A stretch of DNA of 64,000 nucleotides from Bacilli bacterium (GTDB lineage: Bacteria; Bacillota_I; Bacilli_A; RF39; UBA660). Shown piece after piece: positions 26,823 through 36,305 of the stretch. The notes under the pieces are model-generated. The model was not told where the DNA came from, searched no databases, and saw only the letters and a list, made by a program, of their open reading frames with translations. Position 1 is the stretch's first letter. Each line of letters opens with the position of its first letter. Position numbers and translations under genes: made by a program. The stretch is from positions 1 through 64,000 of the forward strand of contig JAFRCK010000023.1 in the NCBI GenBank assembly GCA_017404385.1, written 5' to 3'.

Positions 26823-27515
26823 ATGATTAATTTAATAAAAAGGATTATAAGATGTATTGTTGGTAAATATAATGAAGTGTTTTTTGTAGGTAGTACTGAT
26901 AAATTACCAGAACCACTTTCTAAAGAAGAGGAAGAAAGATTAGTTAATGAATTTCATAATGGTAATTTAAAGGCAAAAGAAAAACTTATTGAACATAACT
27001 TAAGATTAGTAGTTTATTTATCTAAAAAATATGAGAATACAAAGATAGATTTAGAAGACTTAGTATCAATAGGTAGTATAGGTCTTATAAAGGGAATTAA
27101 TACATATAAAGGGGATAAGAATATAAAATTAGCAACTTATGCATCAAGGTGTATAGATAATGAAATACTTATGTATCTAAGAAAAAACAAAAAAAGAAGA
27201 GCGGATGTTTCATTAGATGAATCTCTTAGTTATGATAAAGAAGGTAATGAACTTACTTTGGAAGATGTATTAGGAACTGAAGAAGATATAGTTACAAGAG
27301 GATTAGAGGAAGAAGATACTAAGAAATTGATGCTTGAGGAAATTGATAAATTAAAGAAAAGGGATAAAGAAATTATGATAATGAGATATGGATTAGATGG
27401 CAAAGAGGAATTAACTCAAAAAGAAGTTGCGGATAAATTAGGTATATCACAGAGTTATATTTCTAGAATTGAAAAGAAAGTTATAAAAGAAATTGGTAAT
27501 TTAATTCGTATTTGA
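26823..27515 (+). CDS. sigE: RNA polymerase sigma-E factor (sporulation)
   Basis: Early mother-cell sigma factor of sporulation. It is 230 residues long, with an N-terminal stretch (INLIKRIIRCIVGKYNEVFF) that corresponds to the pro-sequence removed by SpoIIGA. Region 2 is seen in NLRLVVYLSKKYENT, EDLVSIGSIGLIKGI and ATYASRCIDNEILMYLR, and region 4 in LTQKEVADKLGISQSYISRIEKK. GGAGGG ends five bases before ATG 26823. The stop is TGA followed directly by TAG. The neighbour in Bacillus would be sigG; here an ABC gene follows instead. Confidence 0.93.
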   Translation: MINLIKRIIRCIVGKYNEVFFVGSTDKLPEPLSKEEEERLVNEFHNGNLKAKEKLIEHNLRLVVYLSKKYENTKIDLEDLVSIGSIGLIKGINTYKGDKNIKLATYASRCIDNEILMYLRKNKKRRADVSLDESLSYDKEGNELTLEDVLGTEEDIVTRGLEEEDTKKLMLEEIDKLKKRDKEIMIMRYGLDGKEELTQKEVADKLGISQSYISRIEKKVIKEIGNLIRI

Positions 27516-27526
27516 TAGGGGAATTA

Positions 27527-27555
27527 TTGTTATAGATGGAGAATATTATAATTAG
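27527..27555 (+). promoter_or_regulatory. Possible promoter for the MacB-like gene
   Basis: TTATTG and TATAAT lie 17 bases apart in the 52-base gap after sigE. The -35 matches only partly. Confidence 0.4.
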
Positions 27556-27567
27556 GGGGATTATAAT

Positions 27568-29412
27568 ATGATTCTAAGAATAGATAGTTTAACGAAAGAA
27601 TATGGAAAAGGAATTAGTTATCAAAAAGTTCTTGATGATATTAATTTGGAATTTAAGAGTGGAGAATTTGTTTGTATACTTGGTGAAAGTGGAAGTGGTA
27701 AATCTAGTTTATTAAATATAATTGGAGGACTAGATAATAATTATAAAGGAAGTATTAATATTAATAATAGAAATTTAAAATATATTGATTTAGATGAATA
27801 TAGAGGAGATAAATTAGGTTTTATTTTTCAAAATTTTAATTTAATTCCTAGTTTATCTATATTAGATAATATTATTCTTCCAATAGAAAAAGTAAAAGAA
27901 AATTATAAAGAAAAAAAGAATAGAGCATTTCTTTTACTTAAAAAACTAAATATATATTCAATTAGAAATAAAAATATTAATGAATTGTCTGGTGGTCAAA
28001 AGCAAAGAGTAGCAATCGCAAGAGCACTTATAAATGAACCAGAAATAATAATTGCGGATGAACCAACAGGAGCATTAGATGAAAAAAATAGTATAGTTAT
28101 ATTAGACATATTAAAAGAAATACAAAAGATGGGTAAACTTGTTATAGTTGTTACTCATTCAGAAAGAGTTAAAGACTATGCGACAAGAGTTATAACTATT
28201 AAAGATGGAAAAATAGATAGTGATAAAAAACTAAAAAGGGTTAAAGAAAAAGATAATAGTAAGATTGAATTTAAAAAGAATAATAGGTATTATCTATTAA
28301 AATATGGAATTAGAAATATACTTAATAATAAAAAAAGAAATCTATTTATAACACTCGCATCATCTATTGGTTTAGTAGGTATTATACTAAGTTTATTTGT
28401 TGGAAGTGGAATTAAAAATTATATGCATAATTTAATAATAGATAAAGTAGATCCACTTATTTATAATATAGAAAAGATAGATAATTCTAATTTGTATTTT
28501 AATGAAGAAGAAATTGAAGATATAGAAAAAATAAACCATGTTAATAAAACAATAAAAAATATTAGTTATCAAGTATCTAAAATAACAATTGATGATAAAG
28601 ATTATAATATTGATTATTTTGATTCTTTTAATGATATAGATATAGAAAAAGGTAATACAGATGGTCTTGTTGTTAATAATTATTTAAATAATAAATTAGG
28701 GTTATTAGATAATGAAGTTTCTATTTCTATAATAGATAATTATAATGTAATTAATTTTGATATAGATGTAACAGGTATAAGTAAAGAATCTGGTTTGTCA
28801 TTAGTTGATGATAGTAAACAAGTTTATATTAGTTATGATAAATTAAAAGAGATTTATTCTAATAATAAATTAGAACTTGAACCAACTAATTTAAGCATTA
28901 AAATAGATGATACTGAAAATATAGAATATGTTAAAAGAGAATTAAAGAAACTAGGTTTTAAATGTATAAACAATATAGATTTATATAATGAATTAAATAC
29001 ATATTTAGATATAGCAACTTTTGTTTTATCTATGTTTTCATTTATCTCATTAATAGTTAGTATAATAATGATTAGCATAATAACTAATATCACTATTATA
29101 GAAAGAACAAAGGAAATAGGTATACTTAGAAGTATAGGATTTTCAAAAATGAATATAAAACATATATTTAATACAGAAGCTATATTACTTGGTTTTGTAA
29201 TAGGGTTAGTTTCCATAAATATATCTAAATATGTTATAAAAATTGTTAACAATATGTTAAATAAAAAGTTTGACATAATATTAAATGTATCAGTTACTAA
29301 ATATTATTTATTTGGTATGATTCTTAGTGTTTCTTTATTATATTTATCTACTTATTTTTCATCTAAAAAGGCATCTAACTTAGATCCTATTATATCTTTA
29401 AGATATGAATAA
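27568..29412 (+). CDS. MacB-like ABC transporter, fused ATPase and FtsX permease
   Basis: A 614-residue fusion. Residues 1-225 are an ABC ATPase of the LolD/MacB type: GESGSGKSSLLN (Walker A), QNFNLIPSLS, LSGGQKQRVAIARAL and IIADEPTGALD (Walker B). After a first transmembrane helix at about 258-278 comes an extracytoplasmic domain (about 285-480) and three helices with TIIERTKEIGILRSIGFSK, the FtsX-domain signature. Relatives act as mechanotransmission exporters of peptides or lipoproteins rather than as classic importers. The ATPase-first order in one chain matches MacB. The substrate is unknown. It ends shortly before lspA without a clear terminator. Confidence 0.88.
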   Translation: MILRIDSLTKEYGKGISYQKVLDDINLEFKSGEFVCILGESGSGKSSLLNIIGGLDNNYKGSININNRNLKYIDLDEYRGDKLGFIFQNFNLIPSLSILDNIILPIEKVKENYKEKKNRAFLLLKKLNIYSIRNKNINELSGGQKQRVAIARALINEPEIIIADEPTGALDEKNSIVILDILKEIQKMGKLVIVVTHSERVKDYATRVITIKDGKIDSDKKLKRVKEKDNSKIEFKKNNRYYLLKYGIRNILNNKKRNLFITLASSIGLVGIILSLFVGSGIKNYMHNLIIDKVDPLIYNIEKIDNSNLYFNEEEIEDIEKINHVNKTIKNISYQVSKITIDDKDYNIDYFDSFNDIDIEKGNTDGLVVNNYLNNKLGLLDNEVSISIIDNYNVINFDIDVTGISKESGLSLVDDSKQVYISYDKLKEIYSNNKLELEPTNLSIKIDDTENIEYVKRELKKLGFKCINNIDLYNELNTYLDIATFVLSMFSFISLIVSIIMISIITNITIIERTKEIGILRSIGFSKMNIKHIFNTEAILLGFVIGLVSINISKYVIKIVNNMLNKKFDIILNVSVTKYYLFGMILSVSLLYLSTYFSSKKASNLDPIISLRYE

Positions 29413-29444
29413 ATTATGATATAATTAAAACTGGAGTGAGATAT

Positions 29445-29885
29445 ATGAAGAAATTTTATATTATTGTTATATTAGGCATATTAATAGATAGAATATTAAA
29501 AATATTAATATCTTCTTTTGTAACTGAACCTATTCATATTATAAAAAATTTCTTTTATATAACATATGTTAAAAATGATGGAGCTGCTTTTTCTATATTA
29601 GAAGGACATCAATTATTATTTGTTATTATAGCTTTGATAGCGCTTGCATTAGTATTTTATTATGTAAAAAAGAATAATATAAAGAATATTGGATATGCCA
29701 TGGTATTTAGTGGAATAATAGGTAATTTAATAGATAGATTATTCTTTGGATATGTTATTGATTTTATAGGATTTAATCTCTTTGGTAGAAGTATGCCTAT
29801 ATTTAATTTTGCTGATATACTTATAGTAATTGGAGCAGTTATAGCGTTATTAGGAAGTGATAAAAATGAAGTTAGTAGTAACTAG
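29445..29885 (+). CDS. lspA: Lipoprotein signal peptidase
   Basis: Signal peptidase II, an aspartic membrane protease that removes the signal peptide from diacylglyceryl-modified lipoproteins. The 146-residue protein has four transmembrane helices. The catalytic Asp residues lie in GNLIDR (about residue 89) and NFADILI (about 118), and VKNDGAAFSIL is a conserved family block. ATG 29445 sits after GGAGTGAG; a GTG at 29436 is within that ribosome site. The gene overlaps rluD by 20 bases, the usual Bacillota arrangement. Confidence 0.93.
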   Translation: MKKFYIIVILGILIDRILKILISSFVTEPIHIIKNFFYITYVKNDGAAFSILEGHQLLFVIIALIALALVFYYVKKNNIKNIGYAMVFSGIIGNLIDRLFFGYVIDFIGFNLFGRSMPIFNFADILIVIGAVIALLGSDKNEVSSN

Positions 29886-30765
29886 TGAAAATGTTAATGA
29901 AAGATTAGATGCTTTTTTATCAGGTGTTGAAGAATTAGATTTAACTAGAAGTAAGATTCAAAATTTAATAAAAACTGGTAATATAAAAGTAAATGGTAAA
30001 GAAACTAAAAATAGTTATAAATTAGAAGAAAATGATGAGATAGAAATAAATGTTGTTAGAGAAAACTTAGATATACTTCCAGAAGATATACCTCTTGACA
30101 TAGTATATGAAGATGATGATGTATTAGTTATCAATAAAAAGAGTGGAATGGTAGTTCATCCAGCGCCAGGGAATAGTTCTGGTACTCTTGTTAATGCATT
30201 AATGAATTATAGTAAACTTAGTTCTGGTTCTGAAGAATTTAGACCAGGTATAGTTCATAGAATTGATAAAGATACTAGTGGTTTACTTTTAGTTGCGAAA
30301 AATGATAAAGCACATTTATTTTTAGAAGAAGAATTAAAGATGCGAAAAATAAATAGAACATATATTGCTTTAGTTAGTGGAGTAATAAAACATGATTCTG
30401 GTGAAATTGACGCACCAATTGGAAGAGATAAATTTGATAGAAAAAAAATGGCTGTTACTAGTAATAACTCTAAACCAGCAATTACACATTTTAAAGTACT
30501 AGAAAGATATAAAAATGCTACTTTAGTAGAATGTAAACTAGAAACAGGAAGAACTCATCAAATAAGAGTACATATGAAGTATATAGGTCATCCAATAATA
30601 AATGATCCTATGTACTCTAGAGGAAAAAATATAGATGGTTATGGACAAATGTTACATGCCAAAAGTATTTCTTTTACACAACCTACTAGTAAAGAAAGAT
30701 TAACATTTACTTGCGAAGTTGATAAAGAATTTGATAAAATATTAAGTATGTACAAAGATGAATAG
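29866..30765 (+). CDS. rluD: Pseudouridine synthase, RluD family
   Basis: Converts uridines to pseudouridine in 23S rRNA. It is 299 residues long, with an N-terminal S4 RNA-binding domain (LDLTRSKIQNLIKTGNIKVNG in outline) and a catalytic domain with HRIDKDTSGLL at about residue 135 (catalytic Asp) and GRTHQIRVHMKYIGHPI. ATG 29866 follows GGAAGTGAT and is inside lspA. Exact target sites cannot be told from sequence; RluD-type is the best call, YlyB in Bacillus nomenclature. Confidence 0.9.
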   Translation: MKLVVTSENVNERLDAFLSGVEELDLTRSKIQNLIKTGNIKVNGKETKNSYKLEENDEIEINVVRENLDILPEDIPLDIVYEDDDVLVINKKSGMVVHPAPGNSSGTLVNALMNYSKLSSGSEEFRPGIVHRIDKDTSGLLLVAKNDKAHLFLEEELKMRKINRTYIALVSGVIKHDSGEIDAPIGRDKFDRKKMAVTSNNSKPAITHFKVLERYKNATLVECKLETGRTHQIRVHMKYIGHPIINDPMYSRGKNIDGYGQMLHAKSISFTQPTSKERLTFTCEVDKEFDKILSMYKDE

Positions 30766-30775
30766 AGGTGAATAA

Positions 30776-31927
30776 ATGAACGAACATAATCAAAAAGATT
30801 TATTTGTTATGAAAGTAATACATTACTTTATGACAAAAAAGAATTATTCACCAATAATAATAAAAGGAATAGAAAATGAGATTTGGTTAGATAATCCAAA
30901 AGAGGAATTTAGAATTATTAGAATTATTACTAAAAGTATTTATAATGATGAACAATTTGAATTTGATACTTTTAAAATGAAAAATATCATTAGTCAAATA
31001 AGAAGAAAAACTTTAAATCCTTTTGTGGATGTACTAACAATTTATACATCAGTTGGAGATAATTTTAATAAAAAAATAGAAAATAATAAAAAGTATAAAT
31101 ATATAGTTGCTTCTAATGAAGAAGAGTTGCTTAATAATGAAATAATTAAAAAGTATTATAAGGATATTGAAGAAGGTCTTAAATTTGAAGAAGATGGATT
31201 TCCATTATTAGGTAAAATAGCAACAGATATAGGAAAAAAGAATATAGAAGAGAATGTGAGGTATAATGATATGTTTCAACCTAAAAAACCGTATATAACT
31301 TATTTATTGATAATTGTTAATGTTATAATATTTGTATTAATGTATATTTTTGGAAATGGTAGTGAAGATAATAATACATTAGTAAAATTTGGAGCTATTG
31401 TTCCAGAGTTAGTTAGAAGTGGAGAATACTATAGACTTATTACTAATGCTTTCTTACATATAGGAATATTACACTTAATATTTAATATGTATTCATTATT
31501 TATTTTAGGACCTAATATAGAGCATTTATTTGGTAAAGGTAAATATATATGTATATATTTGTTTAGTGCGATTATGGGGTCATTATTTACATTAGTATTA
31601 CAAGGATCTAATACAATATCCGCAGGTGCATCTGGAGCTATATTTGGTTTATTAGGATCTTTATTATATGTAGGTTATAATTATAAAGGATATTTTGGAA
31701 ATAGAATAATAGGTCAAGTATTACCGGTTGTTATAATAAACTTAATTATTAGTTTTACAATGCCTGGTATTAGTTGGTCAGCACATGTAGGTGGGTTACT
31801 TGGTGGTATAGCTGTTTCATATATGCTTGGAACTGGTGATGAAAAAGATAACTATAAAAGAATAACTGGATTAATATTTACATTAGTATTAACTGGATTT
31901 ATGGTATGGATGGCATTCTTTAAATAA
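30776..31927 (+). CDS. Rhomboid intramembrane serine protease (GluP-like)
   Basis: A 383-residue protein with an N-terminal cytoplasmic domain of about 175 residues and a six-helix rhomboid core. The catalytic Ser is in SAGASGAIFG at about residue 285 and the His in WSAHVGGLLGG at about 335; HLIFNMYSLFILG is the conserved helix with the HxxxN motif. The fused N-terminal domain makes it similar to GluP/YqgP of Bacillus, which cuts membrane proteins and assists their degradation by FtsH. The terminator beyond it is shared with rnhC. Confidence 0.9.
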   Translation: MNEHNQKDLFVMKVIHYFMTKKNYSPIIIKGIENEIWLDNPKEEFRIIRIITKSIYNDEQFEFDTFKMKNIISQIRRKTLNPFVDVLTIYTSVGDNFNKKIENNKKYKYIVASNEEELLNNEIIKKYYKDIEEGLKFEEDGFPLLGKIATDIGKKNIEENVRYNDMFQPKKPYITYLLIIVNVIIFVLMYIFGNGSEDNNTLVKFGAIVPELVRSGEYYRLITNAFLHIGILHLIFNMYSLFILGPNIEHLFGKGKYICIYLFSAIMGSLFTLVLQGSNTISAGASGAIFGLLGSLLYVGYNYKGYFGNRIIGQVLPVVIINLIISFTMPGISWSAHVGGLLGGIAVSYMLGTGDEKDNYKRITGLIFTLVLTGFMVWMAFFK

Positions 31928-31930
31928 AAT

Positions 31931-31956
31931 AAAAAATCCTTAATTAAGGATTTTTT
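31931..31956. terminator. Bidirectional terminator
   Basis: AAAAAATCCTTAATTAAGGATTTTTT is self-complementary over 26 bases between convergent genes. Confidence 0.88.
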
Positions 31957-32866
31957 CTGTGTTCTTAAAATTAAGTTTAGCTATTTTATTAAGAACTTCT
32001 TTTCCATATTTATTAACTAATTCTTTTCCTTTATCATCAACTATAGTACTAGCACCTAATGGCAGAACAGTATTAACAGTTTTTCCAAGTTTATCCATTT
32101 CATTTATAAATATATATCTACTAATAATAGATGAACATCCAACTGATAAACATTTATCTTCTGCTTTAGTTGTAAATGTTATTTTTCTAAATACATTTTC
32201 ATTAACATCTTTTAAATAACCAAAATAATTTCTTGGTGGAGTAAACTGATCTATTACAACCATATCATATGAAAAATTATTTTGTTTTAATAAACCTAGA
32301 ATAACTCTATTATGTAATATAGACTTTATTTTATTCATGTTGTATCCTTTTTTTTGCCATTCATTATATTCTTCATTACTTAGTATATAAGTAAAATGAG
32401 GAATTTTTTTTATTATTTCAGGAGCTATTTTCATAATTTTATCATCAGTTACTTTTTTAGAATCACGTACTCCTAATTCTTCTAAGAATGTAATATCATT
32501 TTTATTAACATATGATGCAGTAACAATAATAGGTCCAAAATAATCACCAGTACCAACTTCATCAGAACCAATAGAACTTATAAAATAATAATCAGTATTG
32601 TCTTCTTTTTCTTCTTTCTTATTCTTTTCTTTTTCTTCAGGCATAGAACCAGTTAATATTTTTTCTGTTTCTTTCCAAAACTCTGCATCTATATCCGCAG
32701 AAACACCTTGAAATACTACTTTACCAGATTCATATAAAGTAACAACTGTATCTTCTTCATCTGCTTGGAATATTGCATAAGCAGGAGTTTTTTCTCTTTT
32801 TAAATCTTGAAAATGCTCAATCATTTTTTCTTTAGTCACATCACTAACTTTAAAAGAAATAGTCAT
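31940..32866 (-). CDS. rnhC: Ribonuclease HIII
   Basis: Degrades the RNA strand of RNA-DNA hybrids. The 308-residue product has the N-terminal TBP-like substrate-binding domain of RNase HIII (about 1-85) and the catalytic core starting IGSDEVGTGDYFGP, with Asp and Glu of the active site, followed by LGVRDSKK (third Asp region) and the C-terminal CSSIISRYIF. A Lys/Glu-rich linker (MPEEKEKNKKEEKE) separates the domains. ATG 32866 follows AGGTGA; a GTG three codons upstream lies in that site. It is on the minus strand, divergent from cvpA. Confidence 0.92.
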   Translation of the reverse strand: MTISFKVSDVTKEKMIEHFQDLKREKTPAYAIFQADEEDTVVTLYESGKVVFQGVSADIDAEFWKETEKILTGSMPEEKEKNKKEEKEDNTDYYFISSIGSDEVGTGDYFGPIIVTASYVNKNDITFLEELGVRDSKKVTDDKIMKIAPEIIKKIPHFTYILSNEEYNEWQKKGYNMNKIKSILHNRVILGLLKQNNFSYDMVVIDQFTPPRNYFGYLKDVNENVFRKITFTTKAEDKCLSVGCSSIISRYIFINEMDKLGKTVNTVLPLGASTIVDDKGKELVNKYGKEVLNKIAKLNFKNTEKILN

Positions 32867-32945
32867 AATAATCACCTAATAATATTTTATCATAGATTCT
32901 TTATTTTTTGTAAAAAATATAATATAATTAAAATGGAGGTAACTT

Positions 32946-33641
32946 ATGAGTATATTAGACATAATTATAATTGTTTTTATAGGTTTAGGATTCTTTGCTG
33001 GTTTTCAAAGAGGTATAATAAAACAAGGAGTATTAACAGTTGGTACAGCTTTAGTAGTGTTCTTTGCATTTTTATTTAAAAATTCTCTTTCTATGTTTAT
33101 GTATCAACATTTTCCATTTCTTACATCTGGTATACTAAAGAATTATTCTATATTAAATATATTAGTTTATGAATTAATAGCATTTTTTATATTAGTTGCG
33201 ATATTTGGTTTGATACTAGCAATAGTAGTAAAAATAAGTGGTGTAGTAGAAAGGTTAGTACGTGCGACTGTAATATTAGCTTTACCATCTAGAATATTAG
33301 GAGGACTTCTTGGTGCGATTGAAATGTATATTTATACATTTATTATTCTGTTTATAGTAACTATGCCAATATTTAGTGTAAGTAAATCTGATTTTATAAC
33401 TAAATCTAAATTAAAAGATGGAATATTAAAAAATACTGTTCTATTATCTCATTATAGTAATGATGTAAACAATAGTGTTACTGAAGTTAATGATCTTTTA
33501 AAATCAAAGAACAAGTTAGGAACAGAAGAATTCAATTGTAAAGCATTAAATATATTTTATAAACATAAGATTATTAATGATGAATCAATAGATTATTTAA
33601 AAGAAAATGATAAAATAGATAAAGCTTGTAAAGTAAAATAA
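32946..33641 (+). CDS. CvpA-family membrane protein
   Basis: A 231-residue protein with four N-terminal transmembrane segments. LDIIIIVFIGLGFFAGFQRGIIKQ and the GGLLGAIEMY block match the CvpA/colicin V production family. The family is widespread and its exact role is uncertain; in Bacillus the relative YshB lies near mutS2 and zapA, whereas here it is next to rnhC, which is also YshB-adjacent in Bacillus. GGAGG precedes the start. The soluble C-terminal tail of about 70 residues is not recognisable. Confidence 0.82.
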   Translation: MSILDIIIIVFIGLGFFAGFQRGIIKQGVLTVGTALVVFFAFLFKNSLSMFMYQHFPFLTSGILKNYSILNILVYELIAFFILVAIFGLILAIVVKISGVVERLVRATVILALPSRILGGLLGAIEMYIYTFIILFIVTMPIFSVSKSDFITKSKLKDGILKNTVLLSHYSNDVNNSVTEVNDLLKSKNKLGTEEFNCKALNIFYKHKIINDESIDYLKENDKIDKACKVK

Positions 33642-33665
33642 ACACATATGTGTTTATTTTTTTTG
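33640..33665 (+). terminator. Intrinsic terminator after cvpA
   Basis: AAACACATATGTGTTT is a perfect palindrome followed by a T-rich tail. Confidence 0.82.
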
Positions 33666-33710
33666 TATTTTAATTATTTTTTGGTATAATGTCTTTTGTG
33701 GTGATGTTTT

Positions 33711-34226
33711 ATGAGAACTGTTGTACATAATCATGATAATCTAACTTATCAAGATATTGATGAAGTTGTATTACGTGCAAGAGCAGTTATGATTAATTCT
33801 AATAATGAGTTATTACTAGGTTATTTAGATAATACTTATCAATTTCCAGGTGGTCATGTTGAAAAGGGAGAAAGACTTGCGGAAACACTTTATAGAGAAG
33901 TATTAGAGGAAACAGGTATTAATATAGAAAGAAAAGATTATGTTCCTTTTTATCAAATAAAGTATTATTCTAAAAATCATGATGGAACAGGTATTAATAG
34001 ATATATTGAGTTTAATTATTATTTAATTTATACTGATAAGAAATTTAATTTAAAAAAGAGAAAACTAGATCAATATGAAATAGATAATAATTATACTTTA
34101 AAATATATTAAATTAGATGAATTATTTGATGTACTTGATAAAGGTATGAAAGATAATGAGAGAAATGTTAGAGTATATGATGATTTAAAAAATGTAATAA
34201 ATTATTATTATGAAAAATATCAATAA
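33711..34226 (+). CDS. NUDIX hydrolase
   Basis: A 171-residue pyrophosphohydrolase. The NUDIX box GGHVEKGERLAETLYREV-LEETGI lies at about residues 47-70 and holds the REVLEE metal-binding core. The preceding RARAVMINSNNELLLGYL is the usual first strand pair. The substrate (nucleotide diphosphate type) cannot be inferred. It stands alone between terminators. Confidence 0.85.
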   Translation: MRTVVHNHDNLTYQDIDEVVLRARAVMINSNNELLLGYLDNTYQFPGGHVEKGERLAETLYREVLEETGINIERKDYVPFYQIKYYSKNHDGTGINRYIEFNYYLIYTDKKFNLKKRKLDQYEIDNNYTLKYIKLDELFDVLDKGMKDNERNVRVYDDLKNVINYYYEKYQ

Positions 34227-34254
34227 AAAAACCAATCAATGATTGGTTTTTTTA
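34225..34254. terminator. Bidirectional terminator
   Basis: AAAAAAACCAATCA and TGATTGGTTTTTTT pair fully; convergent NUDIX and def genes share it. Confidence 0.87.
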
Positions 34255-34800
34255 TATTGCTCTATATTTATCAGCGTTTTTAAATGGATTTTTCTTATCT
34301 ATATGATCGTAGAATAGTATTCCGTTAAGGTGATCATATTCATGTTGGAAGACAATTGCTAATTCTTCTCTAAATCTCATAGTTTGTTTATTACCATCAA
34401 TATCATAGTATTCAACCCTTATTCTTGCTGATCTTGGAACTATTCCTTCAATAGGTCTATTTATACTAAGACATCCTTCTCCTTCTTCAACATATATTTT
34501 TTCTTCAGATTCACTAATTATTTTTGGATTTATTACTACATAATTTTCAAATTTTCCTTCTTCAACTTCGTAAACTATAACAAACCATCTTTTTGTTATA
34601 CCAAGTTGAATAGCGGATAATCCCATTCCTGGTCTTAAATTATATTTTTCAGCTTCTTCTTCTATTTGACTTAGTCTAAGCATTTCTAAAGAATCATTTA
34701 TATATTTTTTAGTTTTATCATCTAGTGGAAAAGATACATCGTTACTAACTTTTCTAATTCTACTATCAAATTCATCAATAATATCTTTAGTTTTAATCAT
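34252..34800 (-). CDS. def: Peptide deformylase
   Basis: Removes the formyl group from the initiator Met of new proteins. The 182-residue metalloenzyme has the three family motifs GMGLSAIQ (about residue 60), EGCLS (metal-binding Cys) and QHEYDHLNG (HExxH with both His). A long N-terminal extension, with VSFPLDDKTKKYI, is typical of the type 2 enzymes of Gram-positive bacteria. ATG 34800 follows GAGGTGA. TTGATT and TAGAAT, 16 bases apart in the gap to the upstream yjcZ-like gene, may be its promoter. Confidence 0.93.
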   Translation of the reverse strand: MIKTKDIIDEFDSRIRKVSNDVSFPLDDKTKKYINDSLEMLRLSQIEEEAEKYNLRPGMGLSAIQLGITKRWFVIVYEVEEGKFENYVVINPKIISESEEKIYVEEGEGCLSINRPIEGIVPRSARIRVEYYDIDGNKQTMRFREELAIVFQHEYDHLNGILFYDHIDKKNPFKNADKYRAI

Positions 34801-34854
34801 ACTATTCACCTCAAAACCAAATATATTCTAACATATTTTTAATAAAAATCAAAA

Positions 34855-35028
34855 TTAATTACCAAAGAATCTAGAACCAATAACAATAACAAGTAATATA
34901 AATAATACTAAAATGATTGCGCTTCCATATCCAGTACCTGATCCATAACCATATTGTGGATATACTGGATAACTTTGACAACAAGGGTTATTATAACCAT
35001 AACCTCCTGAATAACCGTAGTAATACAT
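34855..35028 (-). CDS. YjcZ-like small sporulation-associated protein
   Basis: A 57-residue protein. The first 36 residues are rich in Gly and Tyr (MYYYGYSGGYGY, then PQYGYGSGTGYG) with a CC pair at 16-17, and the rest is one hydrophobic helix, IILVLFILLVIVIGSRFFG. This is the layout of the YjcZ family, small membrane peptides linked to sporulation in Bacilli. AAAGGAGG lies upstream of the ATG, and the stop TTA on the plus strand is at 34855-34857. Its role is unknown. The hydrophobic C-terminus and Gly/Tyr head suggest attachment to a spore layer. Confidence 0.82.
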   Translation of the reverse strand: MYYYGYSGGYGYNNPCCQSYPVYPQYGYGSGTGYGSAIILVLFILLVIVIGSRFFGN

Positions 35029-35151
35029 AAATATACCTCCTTTTATAATATATATTACTCAGCTTGTAAATAAAGTGTTATTTAATATACCCAATAGTAG
35101 TTTAAAAACTATTTTTATGATATTATTATATGTGTAAAGGTAGAGGATTTT

Positions 35152-36297
35152 ATGACAAGATTATTAAATAAAATGGATAAAATTTTGTTAATACTTGCTA
35201 TTGTAATGTTTATATTTGGTCTATTCATGATTTTTGATGCTTCGTCAATGAAATCATTTATGGAATATGGAACAAATACAAAATATTTTACAAAGCAATT
35301 GGTTATATTAATTGTTAGTTTAATAATTTCTGTTCTGATAATATTTACTCCTTTAAAAAGGTATAAAAAGATAGTACCGGTCGCGTGTATAGTAATAACC
35401 ATTTTTTTATTATATTTAATTGTTAGCGGTGTAGAAACAAGTGGCGCAAAGAGTTGGGTTTATATTGGTTCATTTGGTTTACAACCTAGTGAGTTTGCTA
35501 AAATAGGTATAATTCTTTTTGCTGGATTTTATTATAGATCTAATTTAAAATATTTAAATACATATTTAGCTTCATTAATACCAGTAGCTGTAGGCGCAGT
35601 ATTTACTTTTTTAACTTTATTACAACCAGATGGTGGAACAGGTTTAATAATATTTTTAATAACAATGTTAATGTTTTATGCTTCTCCAGTTAAGAAAGAA
35701 ATAAAAATTAAAACAACAGCATATGGAACTATTTTCGTAGTTATAGTAGTTTTAATATTAATGATAAGCGGAAAAAATATTTTTTCAGCTACTCAACAAA
35801 GTAGATTTAATTTCTTAAAACCATGTACTAGGTATGAAGAATCAACTGGTTATCAAGTATGTAATGGTTATATAGCAATTAATAGTGGTAAATTATTTAG
35901 TATATCCCCTGGGAATAGCAATCAAAAGTTTTTATATCTACCTGAAGCATTTACTGATTTTATATTCCCGATTATTGTAGAGGAATTTGGTCTTATCATA
36001 GGAATACTAGTAATATTATTTTATATGATAATAATATATCGAGTCCTCCTTATTGCAAAAAAGAGTGTAAATGTTTGTAATGCTCTTATATGTTATGGGG
36101 TTGCGTGTTATATAGGATTACATGTAATTATTAATTTGGTTGGAGTACTAGGTTTATTGCCATTAACAGGTGTACCATTACCATTCTTAAGCTATGGTGG
36201 TTCATTTGCATTAACTTTAGCTATAGCTTTATCAATAGTTCAAAGAATTTCTATTGAAAATTATAATTATATGCAAAAAAAAGTTTTAGAAAAATAG
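35152..36297 (+). CDS. ftsW: Cell division lipid-linked PG polymerase FtsW (or SpoVE/RodA)
   Basis: A SEDS-family glycosyltransferase of 381 residues with ten transmembrane helices that polymerises lipid II. YIGSFGLQPSEFAKIGII and the C-terminal PLTGVPLPFLSYGGS are SEDS hallmarks, and the long loop with SPGNSNQKFLYLPEAFTDFIF carries the conserved acidic site region. FtsW, RodA and SpoVE are hard to separate; the loop wording leans to FtsW. It is followed by a hairpin that also overlaps the comEA start. AGAGGA precedes the ATG. Promoter elements upstream are weak. Confidence 0.87.
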   Translation: MTRLLNKMDKILLILAIVMFIFGLFMIFDASSMKSFMEYGTNTKYFTKQLVILIVSLIISVLIIFTPLKRYKKIVPVACIVITIFLLYLIVSGVETSGAKSWVYIGSFGLQPSEFAKIGIILFAGFYYRSNLKYLNTYLASLIPVAVGAVFTFLTLLQPDGGTGLIIFLITMLMFYASPVKKEIKIKTTAYGTIFVVIVVLILMISGKNIFSATQQSRFNFLKPCTRYEESTGYQVCNGYIAINSGKLFSISPGNSNQKFLYLPEAFTDFIFPIIVEEFGLIIGILVILFYMIIIYRVLLIAKKSVNVCNALICYGVACYIGLHVIINLVGVLGLLPLTGVPLPFLSYGGSFALTLAIALSIVQRISIENYNYMQKKVLEK

Positions 36298-36305
36298 GGG
36301 AAAAA

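Noticed and set aside
32807-33079. Plus-strand ORF across rnhC start and cvpA
   Set aside because: It overlaps two well-supported genes and has no recognisable protein content.
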